A DNA stretch of 64,000 nucleotides from JBOFIQ01 sp051654905 (GCA_051654905.1 JBOFYY010000156.1:186001-250000); one strand, 5' to 3'. Counted from the stretch's first letter, positions 44,847 through 54,174 are shown. The notes: generated by a model from the sequence alone, not told the origin. Numbers and translations: made by a program.

Positions 44847-45479
44847 ATGGATAGCTTTCCAGAGTCTGGCACCCCTGCTCGCATTCTCCATGCAGCCTTG
44901 GAGCTTTTTGCTGTCAACGGTTTCGGCAACACCACCATCCGCGACATCGCAGCCGCCGCCGCTGTCTCACCCGGACTTGTCATACACCATTTTGGTTCAC
45001 GCGAAAAACTTCATCAAGCCGTCGATGACTGGGTTATGGAATTTCTCGATGACCCCCGTCATATCGACCTGCTTAGTGGCGACATGACAACGATCATGTC
45101 TTTCGTGAAAGAAAATCCTGATATCGAACTGATTATCGGTTATCTGAAACAAACTTTTCGGGCAGCTAAAGCACAATCAAGTACCCTCTTTGATCGCATG
45201 GCCAGTATTACTGCTAACGCAGCAGCGCAAGGAGAAGCAGCCGACTATCTACGCCCTAGTACCGATACGCCTGCACGTAACGCCATCATGGTCTGTTACA
45301 GCCTTGGTGTACTGCTCTTTGCTGACGATCTTGCCCGCCATCTTGATGATGTCAGCATCCTCGAACCTACGGTTTATAGCCGTTACCTTGCCGTCAGCCT
45401 AGACCTCCTAAACCAGGGCATATTAACTGCCCCCCAGCCGCTAAGGACAACGTATGACCGTAGCAATAGAGATAAGTAA
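44847..45479 (+). CDS. TetR family transcriptional regulator
   Basis: 210 residues. The N-terminal helix-turn-helix is clear: RILHAALELFAVNGFGNTTIRDIAAAAAVSPG and then HHFGSREKLHQAVDDW (written in two parts, RILHAALELFAVNGFGNTTI and RDIAAAAAVSPG). The C-terminal ligand domain is divergent. The last 26 bases overlap the start of a broken ABC ATPase gene, so it regulates an exporter operon. An 18-base palindrome overlaps its promoter. A short decayed copy of its 3' part lies at 41121-41160. Confidence 0.92.
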   Translation: MDSFPESGTPARILHAALELFAVNGFGNTTIRDIAAAAAVSPGLVIHHFGSREKLHQAVDDWVMEFLDDPRHIDLLSGDMTTIMSFVKENPDIELIIGYLKQTFRAAKAQSSTLFDRMASITANAAAQGEAADYLRPSTDTPARNAIMVCYSLGVLLFADDLARHLDDVSILEPTVYSRYLAVSLDLLNQGILTAPQPLRTTYDRSNRDK

Positions 45480-46178
45480 TCTCGTCAAAACTTTTGGCTC
45501 CACCACCGCCCTAAAAGACCTCACCATGACGGTGGAATCCGGAGATATTCATGGTTTCCTTTGACCAAACGGTGCTGGAAAATCAACAACGATCCGCATA
45601 CTCCTAGGCTTGTTGCGCAAAGATTCCGGCGTTGTGCGACTACTCGGAGGTGACCCATGGAAAGACGCTACCCAGCTTCACTCCCGGCTTGCCTATGTTC
45701 CCGGTGATGTCATCTATGGACTAATCTTTCTGGCGGGGAAGCCATTGACCTACTCATGCGTAGCCGCGGCAAACCAAATACTGCACGTCGCAATGAGCTG
45801 ATCGAAAAGTTCCAGTTGGATCCGCGTAAGAAGTCTCGTACCTATTCCAAAGGTAACCGTCAAAAAGTTGCTCTTATTGCTGCGCTAGCCAGCGACGTCG
45901 AGTTGTATATTCTCGACGAGCCCACCTCTGGCCTTGATCCACTGATGGAGAAGATTTTCACCGATGAGTTGCACTATCTGGCTCAGCACGAAAAAACCGT
46001 CTTACTGTCTAGCCATATCTTGAGCGAGGTCGAAGCGGTATGCGATCACGTCAGCATCATCAAAGCTGGCAGCATTGCTCGCTCGGGCACTTTGGGCGAT
46101 ATTCGCGCTAGCTATGCCGATCACCCTGAGGCCACTTTGGAAGAACTCTTCCTCTCGGTTTACGAAACGGAGAAGTGA
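45454..46178 (+). pseudogene. ABC transporter ATPase, broken by a stop and a frameshift
   Basis: Translation from the ATG at 45454 (AAGGA upstream) gives a normal start MTVAIEISNLVKTFGSTTA and runs to HGFL, then TGA at 45562-45564, then PNGAGKSTTIRILLG. The TGA stands exactly where Walker A needs Gly, so GGA became TGA. Later, after YVPGDV, one base is missing at 45712-45713; the frame resumes as LWTNLSGGEAIDLLMRSR, then YSKGNRQKVALIAAL (signature region), Walker B LYILDEPTSGLD and H-loop LLSSHILSEVEAV. Two separate lesions argue for real decay. The permease after it is intact. Confidence 0.9.
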
Positions 46179-46179
46179 C

Positions 46180-47790
46180 ATGGATTCTTTGGCGGGGTGG
46201 CGCATCCCCTTTACCCTCAATCTCAAACGTGATCGCTGGTTCTGGTTCTGGTGGATTCTGACTCTATCCCTCATGATTCCAATAACTGCCGGGGCGTATT
46301 CCGCGTTCATCCCGGAGAACCCGATTCAAGCTGACCTCGTCATTCGTACCTTACGAACAAATGCTGCAATGCTTGCGATCCTTGGCTCAGCTTTTGAGCT
46401 CTCCACTAAACCTGGCTTTGTCTTTTGGCGCAGCGGGGGCTTTGCTACCTTTTTCGCTGCCATGATGGCCGGGATGGCGATCATTCGAAGCACCCGAGCT
46501 GAAGAGGACGCTGGGCGGCTAGAGCTACTCCGATCTGGGCCGATAGGACGCCATGCTCCCCTCTTCGCCGCACTGCTTACTAATCTTCTTGGCAGCCTGC
46601 TCTGCGGTTTTGCGACGACGATCCTCGCCATCATTGCCGAGTTGCCCGTAGCCGGTTCTATCGCTGCCGGGCTAGGCATGACCACGTTGGCATTGATCTT
46701 TACCGGGCTTGGTGCCGTCGCCGCACAAATCGCAGCAAGCGCCCGTGTGGCTCGAGTCTGGACTATCGGAGTGATCTTCGGTGGAATGTTTTGCCTTCGC
46801 ATGATGATTGACGGCGCTGGTTCCGTATCTAGTCTCGCCGCATATCGCTGGCTCATTCCACTAGAATGGCCACTACTCGCCCGCCCTTATGCCACCGAGC
46901 GTTGGTGGGTGTACGGCCTTAGTTTGGCAGTAGCTATCAGCCTTATCCCGATAGCTTTCTGGTTAGAGTCCCGACGAGATCACTTGGCTGGTCTTATCCC
47001 AGATCGGCAGGGCCGAGATAGCGCCCGGAGCTATCTTCGGGGAAGTTATAGCTTGGCTTGGCGGCTTCACCGCACTGGCATTTACTCGTGGATTACTGGA
47101 ATCATTATCACCTCATTAGGCTGCGGCAGTGTCACTGTCAGTATGTCCCAGCTACTCAACACCGATCCCGAAATCGGTACTACGATAGCGAAGTTGAGCG
47201 GCACCGAAAACCCGCGCAATGGCTTCTACGTTGCGATGCTAGCCACCATGGTCACGGTTATCGCCGCTATGGCGCTTGCTATGGTGGGACGGTTACGCAG
47301 TGAGGAAATATCTGGACGTACTGAGCTATTTCTTGCTACGTCGCAGCCACGCCATCGCTATCTTGGCTCGCATGTCTTTTTAGCTCTTTTCTCCTCAACC
47401 GCTGCGCTCATACTGGCCGGTTCTGCACTGTCGCTCATTCAGGTACTACATGATCATGAGCTCGGATTACTGTTCGAGGTGATCGCTGGCGCTACCGCGC
47501 TCATTCCCGGACTCGTTCTTATTATCGGACTACAAGTGCTCTTCTTAGGCACAGCCCCGAAACTGCTCCCTCTGGGTTGGGTAGTACTAAATTGGGCAAT
47601 CTTTTGTATCTGGATCTTCCCAATCCTCAACCTCCCAGCCTGGGTAGCGAAGACCCACCCTTGGGGCTACCTACCCAAACTTCCCGGTGGGACAATGGAC
47701 TGGGCTCCGGTGCTAGTCGAGACTGGAATTGGACTTGCGCTACTACTGGTGGGGTTCATCACTTATCAACGTCGGGACATTCCTTTATAA
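46180..47790 (+). CDS. ABC exporter permease, polyketide-antibiotic exporter type
   Basis: 536 residues from the ATG at 46180, preceded by GGAGAAG. About twelve membrane helices in two halves, beginning near residue 17. Size and layout match the large single-chain permeases of TetR-regulated exporters (COG3559-like, often called polyketide antibiotic exporters). GMAIIRSTRAEEDAGRLELL and MVGRLRSEEISGRTELFLAT, one in each half, are the repeated coupling loops for the ATPase. Its ATPase gene, immediately upstream, is inactivated, so the transporter may be non-functional unless another ATPase substitutes. Confidence 0.85.
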   Translation: MDSLAGWRIPFTLNLKRDRWFWFWWILTLSLMIPITAGAYSAFIPENPIQADLVIRTLRTNAAMLAILGSAFELSTKPGFVFWRSGGFATFFAAMMAGMAIIRSTRAEEDAGRLELLRSGPIGRHAPLFAALLTNLLGSLLCGFATTILAIIAELPVAGSIAAGLGMTTLALIFTGLGAVAAQIAASARVARVWTIGVIFGGMFCLRMMIDGAGSVSSLAAYRWLIPLEWPLLARPYATERWWVYGLSLAVAISLIPIAFWLESRRDHLAGLIPDRQGRDSARSYLRGSYSLAWRLHRTGIYSWITGIIITSLGCGSVTVSMSQLLNTDPEIGTTIAKLSGTENPRNGFYVAMLATMVTVIAAMALAMVGRLRSEEISGRTELFLATSQPRHRYLGSHVFLALFSSTAALILAGSALSLIQVLHDHELGLLFEVIAGATALIPGLVLIIGLQVLFLGTAPKLLPLGWVVLNWAIFCIWIFPILNLPAWVAKTHPWGYLPKLPGGTMDWAPVLVETGIGLALLLVGFITYQRRDIPL

Positions 47791-47987
47791 TTAGTTCTAC
47801 ATAATACCTTTAACCAGTGGAGGTTGAATTCCCTACTCACAATATTTAAACATAATCAAACACCCTCTATTTCTAAATTATTTATAGTAGCAATTAACTG
47901 AGGCCAGCAACTGAAGTACACCTACCATTCCTAGTATGCTTATATATATTTACGATTATCCTCCATACAAAGGCTAGCCAACAAAAT
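47791..47987. other. AT-rich intergenic stretch
   Basis: 197 bases, clearly AT-richer than the preceding operon, marking the start of an AT-rich island. TATGCT and nearby TATATATATTTA around 47935-47952 could serve as a promoter for the repeat-protein gene. No terminator with a T run is evident after the permease gene. Confidence 0.4.
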
Positions 47988-48566
47988 ATGAACTCCATCA
48001 ATCCAGATATCCGATTATACGAAGATGATTCCTGCGAAGTAGAGTTCCGCTCCAGCGGCAATCTACATAGAAGTAATGGTCCAGCAATTATTAATTGCCT
48101 AGCCAACGGATCTACTACTATAGAATTCTGGGTAAATGGCAAGCTGCATCGCACAGATGGGCCTGCAATCCAACGAACGGAAATTGGCGTAGTAAATGAA
48201 ATCCAATTCTGGGTTAATGGAAAATTACATAGTGATGATGGTCCTGCAATCAAAAGCATATCCACAGATGGAGTAACCTCTCTGGAGTTCTGGGTTAATG
48301 GAGCTCTTCATCGAACAGATGGACCAGCGGTTATCAAAACTAATTTAGCTGGCTCCATTATATATACTGGATACTTAGTAAACGGCATCTGCCATCGCGA
48401 AGATGGTCCAACTTTTTTTAGCATTTCCGATAACGGTGAAACTGTAATTGAATACTACAATTTCGGAAAGAGGCATCGCACCGATGGTCCCGCCGTAATT
48501 AAGCGCGGAGCCAATAACTCTATTACTCATATCGAATATTGGATAGATGGAATAAAGCAGGAATAG
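47988..48566 (+). CDS. HRxDGPA repeat protein
   Basis: 192 residues made of six repeats of 26-31 residues plus a partial seventh. The consensus is W/Y-x-N-G-x-x-H-R-x-D-G-P-A, for example EFWVNGKLHRTDGPAI (residues 47-62), LEFWVNGALHRTDGPAV and VIEYYNFGKRHRTDGPAV. Each repeat should give two or more beta strands, so the whole may stack into a sheet or solenoid, reminiscent of MORN_2/YwqK-type repeats. No signal peptide or catalytic motif is seen. The function is unknown. It stands alone in an AT-rich island next to decayed genes, which suggests acquisition. The ribosome binding site is weak. Confidence 0.75.
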   Translation: MNSINPDIRLYEDDSCEVEFRSSGNLHRSNGPAIINCLANGSTTIEFWVNGKLHRTDGPAIQRTEIGVVNEIQFWVNGKLHSDDGPAIKSISTDGVTSLEFWVNGALHRTDGPAVIKTNLAGSIIYTGYLVNGICHREDGPTFFSISDNGETVIEYYNFGKRHRTDGPAVIKRGANNSITHIEYWIDGIKQE

Positions 48567-48965
48567 ATATCAAGGATCACTAAGATAACTATAAAAGCGG
48601 ATTACATCACGCAAAGTGCTGCAATTTTAGTTTTAAGTTTCCTTCATGTTTAGTACTTTTAATTATAAATTGATAAAGCCCTGCCGTGACAACAAGAGAA
48701 AATTTAGACTCCACCAATAGCCGCAAAGATTCTACCATCATAACTAGCGCCAAGCATAATCCCAGATTGGAGACTTACGATATAGCATGGAGAGAAAGCG
48801 GATCTTCACATCGCATGCATCAATCTTCCGACAGGAACTGTCCTATCTAAAACAGCAGCTGAAGAACGAGCCGGTATCATCGAATAACAAACAGTCACAT
48901 TCTTAGACGGTGAGTGCATAAACATTGCTTTCGCAAGTAGTTATCAGCTTGTCAAAACAGATGTT
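48567..48965. other. AT-rich gap with decayed coding traces
   Basis: 399 bases with no sound gene. A 54-codon frame from GTG 48686 to TAA 48848-48850 encodes YDIAWRESGSSHRMHQS, faintly like the first HRxDGPA repeat of the gene upstream, but lacks a ribosome binding site. Another frame encodes INLPTGTVLSKTAAEERAG and, after an in-frame TAA, continues toward 48973. Both look like relics rather than working genes. Confidence 0.35.
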
Positions 48966-49410
48966 TTATAAATAAGTAATAAAATTACCGAATCCAGCTA
49001 CCGCTAAAAGTTTGCGCGCATGAGTGTCATAAATGAATTTCCCCCGGTTAAATACATAGAGCAGGATTGAGTCTGCAGTCTCTTCTCCCACTCCGTTAAG
49101 AGCTAGTAAGTATTGCCGCAGCTTCTCTGTAGACATTGTTTGCACAACATCATCATTAGCTAAAAACCAAGCAGAAATATTCATGAGATACTGAACTTTA
49201 CGCGTAAAAGATCCAGATACACGAATAAGTTCACCCAACTCAGAATTGCAATCCTTCGTGGTACAGCAAACCTCAATCTCGGAGAACTGCAATAGAGCGC
49301 TATATACTCGTCCACGTTGCATTTTGAACCAAAATTGCACCAACAATAATTTCAAATCTAGTTTCAACCTGCAATTTGAGTAGCTCAAATAACCCTCGTA
49401 ACGAGATCAT
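48966..49410 (-). pseudogene. Endonuclease III-like (HhH-GPD) protein, degraded
   Basis: From an ATG at 49410 one frame encodes MISLRGLFELLKLQVETR then FEIIVGAILVQNATWTSI, the standard start of endonuclease III-related proteins, followed by TAG and later TGA. A second frame carries on with ELGELIRVSGSFTRKVQYL, then the helix-hairpin-helix LLALNGVGEETADSILLYVF and DTHARKLLAVAGF, the GPD Asp being present. It stops soon after, short of the usual length by about 50 residues. At least one frameshift, in-frame stops and a truncated 3' end show an inactive gene. An intact member would excise damaged bases. Confidence 0.85.
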
Positions 49411-49722
49411 AAATATCTATTTCCACTAAAGACTGTAGCAGGTATATTGATTTAATAATCAAAGCTACTACTCCCGCAATTATTCATACGTAACACTATA
49501 AATGATTAATCTGCATTAATATATAATATTTTTAGCATCTAAACTAATTACACAAACAAATTATTTTTAAATAAAGAAATTTTCCTCAACTATCAAAAGT
49601 TAGCCATAGAACACCGCGTTCCAGCGTAGCCCCCTGAGCCTCCCCGAGGTTCTCCCACCGAGCAAAATTTTGCTATCACAGATAGCTACCCCACCTAGTA
49701 ATAGCTCTAAAATAGACTCTCC
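49411..49722. other. AT-rich intergenic region
   Basis: About 310 bases, strongly AT-rich up to 49600, then a GC-richer segment (49607-49660) without a start codon. A plus frame is open from 49610 through the hexanucleotide repeat to 49840 but has no start codon or ribosome binding site. No RNA gene or insertion sequence can be supported. Confidence 0.35.
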
Positions 49723-49764
<42 letters not shown>

Positions 49765-49823
49765 CAAAAATATTTATACAATTCGCTTCCTTTTTTCCAA
49801 AAAAACCGCTAATTTTCTTGCAA

Positions 49824-49848
49824 CACCTCACATGAGGTGAAAAGGAGG
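49824..49848 (+). promoter_or_regulatory. Inverted repeat and ribosome binding site of the APC gene
   Basis: CACCTCA and TGAGGTG (49824-49830, 49833-49839) are perfect arms two bases apart. AAAGGAGG follows directly at 49841-49848, nine bases before the ATG at 49858. The repeat may be an operator or an mRNA hairpin beside the ribosome binding site. Confidence 0.5.
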
Positions 49849-49857
49849 ATTCGTCAC

Positions 49858-51702
49858 ATGACACACGAAACAAGAAGCCTTGCTAGCGACGAGCGTCGCG
49901 CCACAACCATGTCACCACTGCGCCGAAAGCCAGTGTCAGCAATCTTGTCCGATAGCAATATTGATTCTCATGGAAATGCCACCATGGACTCTGGAGATGG
50001 ACTAAAACGCTCCATCGGAACGTTTCCTCTAACAATGATCGGTGTCGGCGCAACAATCGGAACCGGTATCTTTTTCGTTCTGGGACAAGCCGTCCCAGAA
50101 GCAGGCCCCGCTGTCGTAATCTCATTCATTATTGCAGCCACCGTAGCTGGACTTACCGCATTATGCTACGCGGAGCTAGCATCGATGATTCCAGTTGCTG
50201 GATCATCGTATTCTTACTCATACGCCACACTAGGAGAAATTGTCGGCTTTGGCGTTGCGGCCTGTCTCTTATTGGAGTACGGTGTATCTTCTGCTGCAGT
50301 AGCGGTTGGCTGGTCCGAATATGTAAATCTTTTCCTTAATAAAGTTTTTGGATTTGAGCTGCCTTCCTATCTGATGCGCTCTTTCATAGAAGATCCTCAA
50401 AGCGGCGGCATCAATGCGCCCGCAGTCATTCTGGTCTTCTTATGCATGGCCTTATTGCTTCGTGGCGCAAAAGAATCTGCTGTTGCTAATGCGGTAATGG
50501 TATCTATCAAACTTCTAGTTCTTCTAGTGTTTATTATCATCGCTTTCAGCGCTTTTAAGCTATCTAACTTCACGGATGATTTCTTTGCTGTCGGCACCGG
50601 AACTGGTGGACATGTCAAAGCCATATCGGTAGCCGCTGCCTCTATTTTCTTCTCTTATGTCGGGCTAGACGCAGTTTCTACTGCTGGCGAAGAAGTAACA
50701 AATCCGCGCAAAACACTGCCTCGTGCCATTATTTTTGCACTACTTATCGTCACCGCCATTTACGTCCTAGTTGCAACTGCAGGGATTGGCGCCCAAAACT
50801 GGAAAGACTTTTCTGGACAAGAAGCTGGACTATCCCAGATCCTTATAAACATTACGGGAGCAAATTTCTGGGGAACCTTTGTTGCCGCTGGAGCGATCAT
50901 CTCAATCTTCTCAGTAACTCTAGTTACTCTTTATGGCCAGACTCGTATCCTTTATACTATTTCCCGAGATGGATTGCTACCAAAGCAGTTCCGTTCACTA
51001 AGTTCTAAGACTCGAGTTCCAGTATTCAATACCGTGATTGTTTCTATAATCGTGGCAACAATGGCAGCAATAGTTCCACTAAGCGGACTCTGGAACTTAG
51101 TTTCGCTAGGAACTCTAATAGCTTTCTCAGTGGTTGCTATCGGTGTCATGATCTTGCGCAGAACAGAACCGGAAGCACCTCGAGGTTTCAAAGTTCCGCT
51201 CTATCCAGCTTTACCAATTATTGCCATTGCTGCATCGTTCTACCTAATCAAAGATCTTGGTAGTAATACGCTACTAGCTGGCGCAACAATGCTACTAGGG
51301 GCAATGATGTTCTATGGCATCTACAGCTATCAGCATTCGACATATCAGCCTTTCCTAGGGGATCATAACCATCGCCCGCGCATGATGATTCCTGGAGCAA
51401 TTCTCACTATCCTCGGCTCGGTACTCTATGCCATCATGTTCTGGCTCATTCCCGATACTGGTTGGCATTGGCTGGCAATGTCACCACCAGATAGCAAGAG
51501 CTCATGGATTCCTCTTGCCTTATTTTTGGGAGCGACATTAGCTACTATCGCCCTAACTATGACTCTCACTACACGCCATAGTTCCGACGGTAGATCTCTA
51601 AAACCTGCTAGATCAGCTTGGATTTTTGCTTATACGGGCGTGTTTATTTCGTTACTATCATTAGCATATTTTGTCATTATGAATATCACAGCTAACGGCT
51701 AA
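49858..51702 (+). CDS. APC superfamily amino acid permease (cationic amino acid type)
   Basis: 614 residues from the ATG at 49858, set by a strong AAAGGAGG site. After about 50 polar residues come twelve to fourteen membrane helices. GVGATIGTGIFFVLG near 61 is the helix-1 substrate motif, and SIFFSYVGLDAVSTAGEEV near 262 is the helix-6 motif of the CAT/YfnA branch. The N-terminal tail is longer than usual. It likely imports amino acids by proton symport or exchanges them. A long hairpin terminator follows. It is the one intact transport gene in the AT-rich island. Confidence 0.92.
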   Translation: MTHETRSLASDERRATTMSPLRRKPVSAILSDSNIDSHGNATMDSGDGLKRSIGTFPLTMIGVGATIGTGIFFVLGQAVPEAGPAVVISFIIAATVAGLTALCYAELASMIPVAGSSYSYSYATLGEIVGFGVAACLLLEYGVSSAAVAVGWSEYVNLFLNKVFGFELPSYLMRSFIEDPQSGGINAPAVILVFLCMALLLRGAKESAVANAVMVSIKLLVLLVFIIIAFSAFKLSNFTDDFFAVGTGTGGHVKAISVAAASIFFSYVGLDAVSTAGEEVTNPRKTLPRAIIFALLIVTAIYVLVATAGIGAQNWKDFSGQEAGLSQILINITGANFWGTFVAAGAIISIFSVTLVTLYGQTRILYTISRDGLLPKQFRSLSSKTRVPVFNTVIVSIIVATMAAIVPLSGLWNLVSLGTLIAFSVVAIGVMILRRTEPEAPRGFKVPLYPALPIIAIAASFYLIKDLGSNTLLAGATMLLGAMMFYGIYSYQHSTYQPFLGDHNHRPRMMIPGAILTILGSVLYAIMFWLIPDTGWHWLAMSPPDSKSSWIPLALFLGATLATIALTMTLTTRHSSDGRSLKPARSAWIFAYTGVFISLLSLAYFVIMNITANG

Positions 51703-51710
51703 CACCAATT

Positions 51711-51772
51711 AATATATTTCCCATGATGAGACTTGCATTAAAGTTCTCATCATGGGAAATATATTTTATATA
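51711..51772 (+). terminator. Terminator after the APC permease gene
   Basis: A perfect 21-base inverted repeat (51711-51731 with 51745-51765), extendable by a bulged CTT/AAG, has a short loop and is followed by TTATATA. It begins nine bases after the stop codon. Confidence 0.8.
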
Positions 51773-51857
51773 GAAACTTATTACTATAGAAATAAGACCT
51801 TGGTAAAATTTTACTATTATCCCCACAAGATAACCAGAACACCTAACAAATAGATAA

Positions 51858-52324
51858 TTACTTAAATAGCGTTACGCAAAGTATAGCTATTCCAACTGCG
51901 GCTACAACAACTGCATAATACTGAGCTGGAACAAAAAATAGCGTGTGCCGATTTTTCATTCCACCAGACTGTTGAATGTAGGTAATTTCTTGCTTTAGCT
52001 TCCACTCGGCTTGTTCTTTAGCTTCTGCAAGCGAGGCTGGGCTGACGGCAGGTGCCCTTCCCCTAAGTTAAAGGTTCCCTCTGCAACAATTCGCTCAAGT
52101 TCAGCGCGGCGCTGGACAATGAACTCATCAAGCTTCTTCTTAGGGTTTTCTATGTTAATCATATTACCGATAAACCATAAAGGAATTGTTGATAATACCA
52201 ATCCAACAGCACACCATAACGCCATATGCTTTTCATCCATAGTGGAACCAGCCAGAATTCCTATAACAAAACATATTTCTGGTATCGCTAATGCAATTCA
52301 GCCAAACCCCCTATACATAATCAT
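51858..52324 (-). pseudogene. Small membrane protein gene, broken by a stop and a frameshift
   Basis: From ATG 52324 the frame encodes MIMYRGFG, then TGA, then IALAIPEICFVIGILAG and a second helix MALWCAVGLVLSTIPLWFIG. It continues through KKKLDEFIVQRRAELERIV to LPSAQP. One base is missing there; the next frame goes on LAEAKEQAEWKLKQEITYIQ and ends in HTLFFVPAQYY and a last helix before TAA at 51858. The total length is one base short of a multiple of three. Proteins with this plan (Y/F-RG-x-G start, two helices, charged middle, LFF-P-Q-Y/W helix) are common uncharacterised membrane proteins in actinobacteria. Function unknown. Confidence 0.75.
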
Positions 52325-52472
52325 GGGCAGTATCATATCACTAACTAAACTTACGATATAGCTATGCTAGAATAATTCAAACTAGCTAGTTCTCAGAGAC
52401 CTGAAATCGTTACTTTCTGATTTCCTTGCCTCACCGCTCCTCCCCTAGATCGGTACAGCATCTCATCACGTT

Positions 52473-52484
52473 TAGACTATTCGA
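52473..52484 (+). promoter_or_regulatory. Predicted leaderless -10 box of the DMT gene
   Basis: TAGACT at 52473-52478 is followed by six bases and the ATG at 52485. No ribosome binding site is present. A 12-base perfect palindrome (52380-52391) lies about 90 bases upstream. Confidence 0.45.
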
Positions 52485-53351
52485 ATGATCCCTCAGCGCA
52501 GAACTAAGAGCCTGCTTCGTCTCACCTATTTGGCAATGACGTGGGGAACCTCATTTTTATGGATGAAAATATGTCTCACCGCAATGTCACCTAGCCTTGT
52601 GGCTTTGCTACGCATCTCACTCGCTGCCGTAATTATTGTTCTAATAGCAACTTCATTACGGAAGCCCTTACCTGCAAAGAAACTTCTAGGACATATTGCT
52701 ATCTTCGGGTTATTTGGACTGGTGCTTCCTTACACGCTTTTCCCAATTGCCGAACAAACAATTTCATCGTCGTTAACTGGATCGTTAAATGCAACAACCC
52801 CCATCTGGACGCTTGTCCTAACCTGGATTTTTGCTCGCAAAAATATCTCCAAACCAACCCCATTAAAACTAGCTGGGCTTTTGCTTGGTCTAGCTGGCGT
52901 CATAATTATGCTCCGCCCATGGGAATCAACTGGCACTTTATGGGGATCTTGCGCTGCACTCGGTGGCGCTTGTTGCTACGGAATCAGCAATGTCTATGTC
53001 ACCAAACATCTATCCAATAATGTCGACGCCATAACGCTTGCCGCTACCCAGATGCTGTTTGCAGCACTTATATGCGCCGCAATAATCCCAGCCGGTCCCA
53101 TATTTTTTCACCCTAGACCACTTGTTCTTTTTGCCATCGCCTTCTTAGGAATCCTTGGCACCGGTTTTGCTCAAGCAATTTACGTACGTATGATCCACGA
53201 CGACGGCGCACTATCAGCGTCAACAGTGACCTACCTCGTACCAGTGGTAGCCATCCTCGTTGGAGTAGTTTTTCTCCACGAAGCAGTACCTTTTAGTACT
53301 TATGCAGGTATTGCTGTGACGCTGATAGGGGTATCGCTATCTCGCCGCTAG
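52485..53351 (+). CDS. EamA/DMT family transporter
   Basis: 288 residues, ten membrane helices in two EamA halves. Each half ends with the family pattern: IWTLVLTWIFARKNISKPTPLKLAG (given as IWTLVLTWIFARK and TPLKLAGLLLGLAGVI) and VTYLVPVVAILVGVVFLHE followed by YAGIAVTLIGV. Such proteins export amino acids or related metabolites. It converges on thiD with only ten bases between, so no shared terminator is visible. A leaderless start is likely. Confidence 0.88.
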   Translation: MIPQRRTKSLLRLTYLAMTWGTSFLWMKICLTAMSPSLVALLRISLAAVIIVLIATSLRKPLPAKKLLGHIAIFGLFGLVLPYTLFPIAEQTISSSLTGSLNATTPIWTLVLTWIFARKNISKPTPLKLAGLLLGLAGVIIMLRPWESTGTLWGSCAALGGACCYGISNVYVTKHLSNNVDAITLAATQMLFAALICAAIIPAGPIFFHPRPLVLFAIAFLGILGTGFAQAIYVRMIHDDGALSASTVTYLVPVVAILVGVVFLHEAVPFSTYAGIAVTLIGVSLSRR

Positions 53352-53361
53352 GTAGTTTTAC

Positions 53362-54174
53362 TCACCACCAGCGATAAAAATGATGAACCGGACCAGATCC
53401 TTGACCAATTTCCAACGAATCAGCCTGAGCTAACGCACTCGAAAGCCACTGTTTGGCTTCATCAATTGTCTCTTGCCAGGTTGCTCGCTGTGGACGTAGC
53501 GCCGCAATAGCAGAACTTAGCGAACAGCCAGTGCCATGAGTATTTACCGTATCTATACGTGGCGCCATAATCACATGAACAGCACCGTCACTATCCACGA
53601 AAATATCAGTAGCATCCATGCCACTACTGTGCCCACCCTTAACCAAAACTTGTTGGGCACCTAACTCACGTAGCGCAACTGCCTGCTCTTTCATTTGCGC
53701 GATATTTACTGCTGGAATCGTCCCTAAAAGTTCTGCCGCCTCTGGCAGGTTAGGAGTGATCAAACTAGCTATCGGAAAAATCTCTTTCACCGCAGCAATA
53801 GCATCATCGGCAAGTAATTTAGCCCCCGAAGTGGCCACCATCACTGGATCTAACACGATAGGCAAATCTGGCTGATCGGCACGTAATTTTTCTAGCCCTA
53901 CCTTGACGGTGTTAGCTAACTCAGCTGAAGCAAGCATTCCTACTTTTACCGCATCAATACGCACATCGCTACGTACCGCCTCCAACTGAGCAGCAACAAA
54001 ATCAGCTGGAACTGCCAACACATCAGTTACGCCCATCGTATTTTGGGCTGTCAACGCGACAATGACTGTCATACCGTAAGCACCCAATGCCGAGAATGCT
54101 TTCAGATCAGCTTGAATACCGGCTCCGCCAGACGAATCTGAGCCAGCAATACTAAGAGCTACTGGTGGTTTCAC
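53362..54174 (-). CDS. thiD: Bifunctional hydroxymethylpyrimidine kinase/phosphomethylpyrimidine kinase
   Basis: 270 residues from a GTG that overlaps the thiE stop by four bases (GTGA). The ribokinase-like motifs are IAGSDSSGGAGIQADLK at 9-25, LDPVMVATSGAKLL near 107, and VNTHGTGCSLSSAIAA near 213 with the catalytic Asp replaced in the HGTGCS motif as is normal for ThiD (Cys type). It phosphorylates HMP twice to HMP-PP for ThiE. Third gene of the thiM-thiE-thiD operon under a TPP riboswitch. Confidence 0.95.
   Translation of the reverse strand: MKPPVALSIAGSDSSGGAGIQADLKAFSALGAYGMTVIVALTAQNTMGVTDVLAVPADFVAAQLEAVRSDVRIDAVKVGMLASAELANTVKVGLEKLRADQPDLPIVLDPVMVATSGAKLLADDAIAAVKEIFPIASLITPNLPEAAELLGTIPAVNIAQMKEQAVALRELGAQQVLVKGGHSSGMDATDIFVDSDGAVHVIMAPRIDTVNTHGTGCSLSSAIAALRPQRATWQETIDEAKQWLSSALAQADSLEIGQGSGPVHHFYRWW

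Noticed and set aside
45562..45564. UGA recoding (selenocysteine or stop readthrough) in the ABC ATPase
   Set aside because: The position needs Gly, a separate frameshift follows, and no recoding signal is seen; many intact genes here end with TGA.
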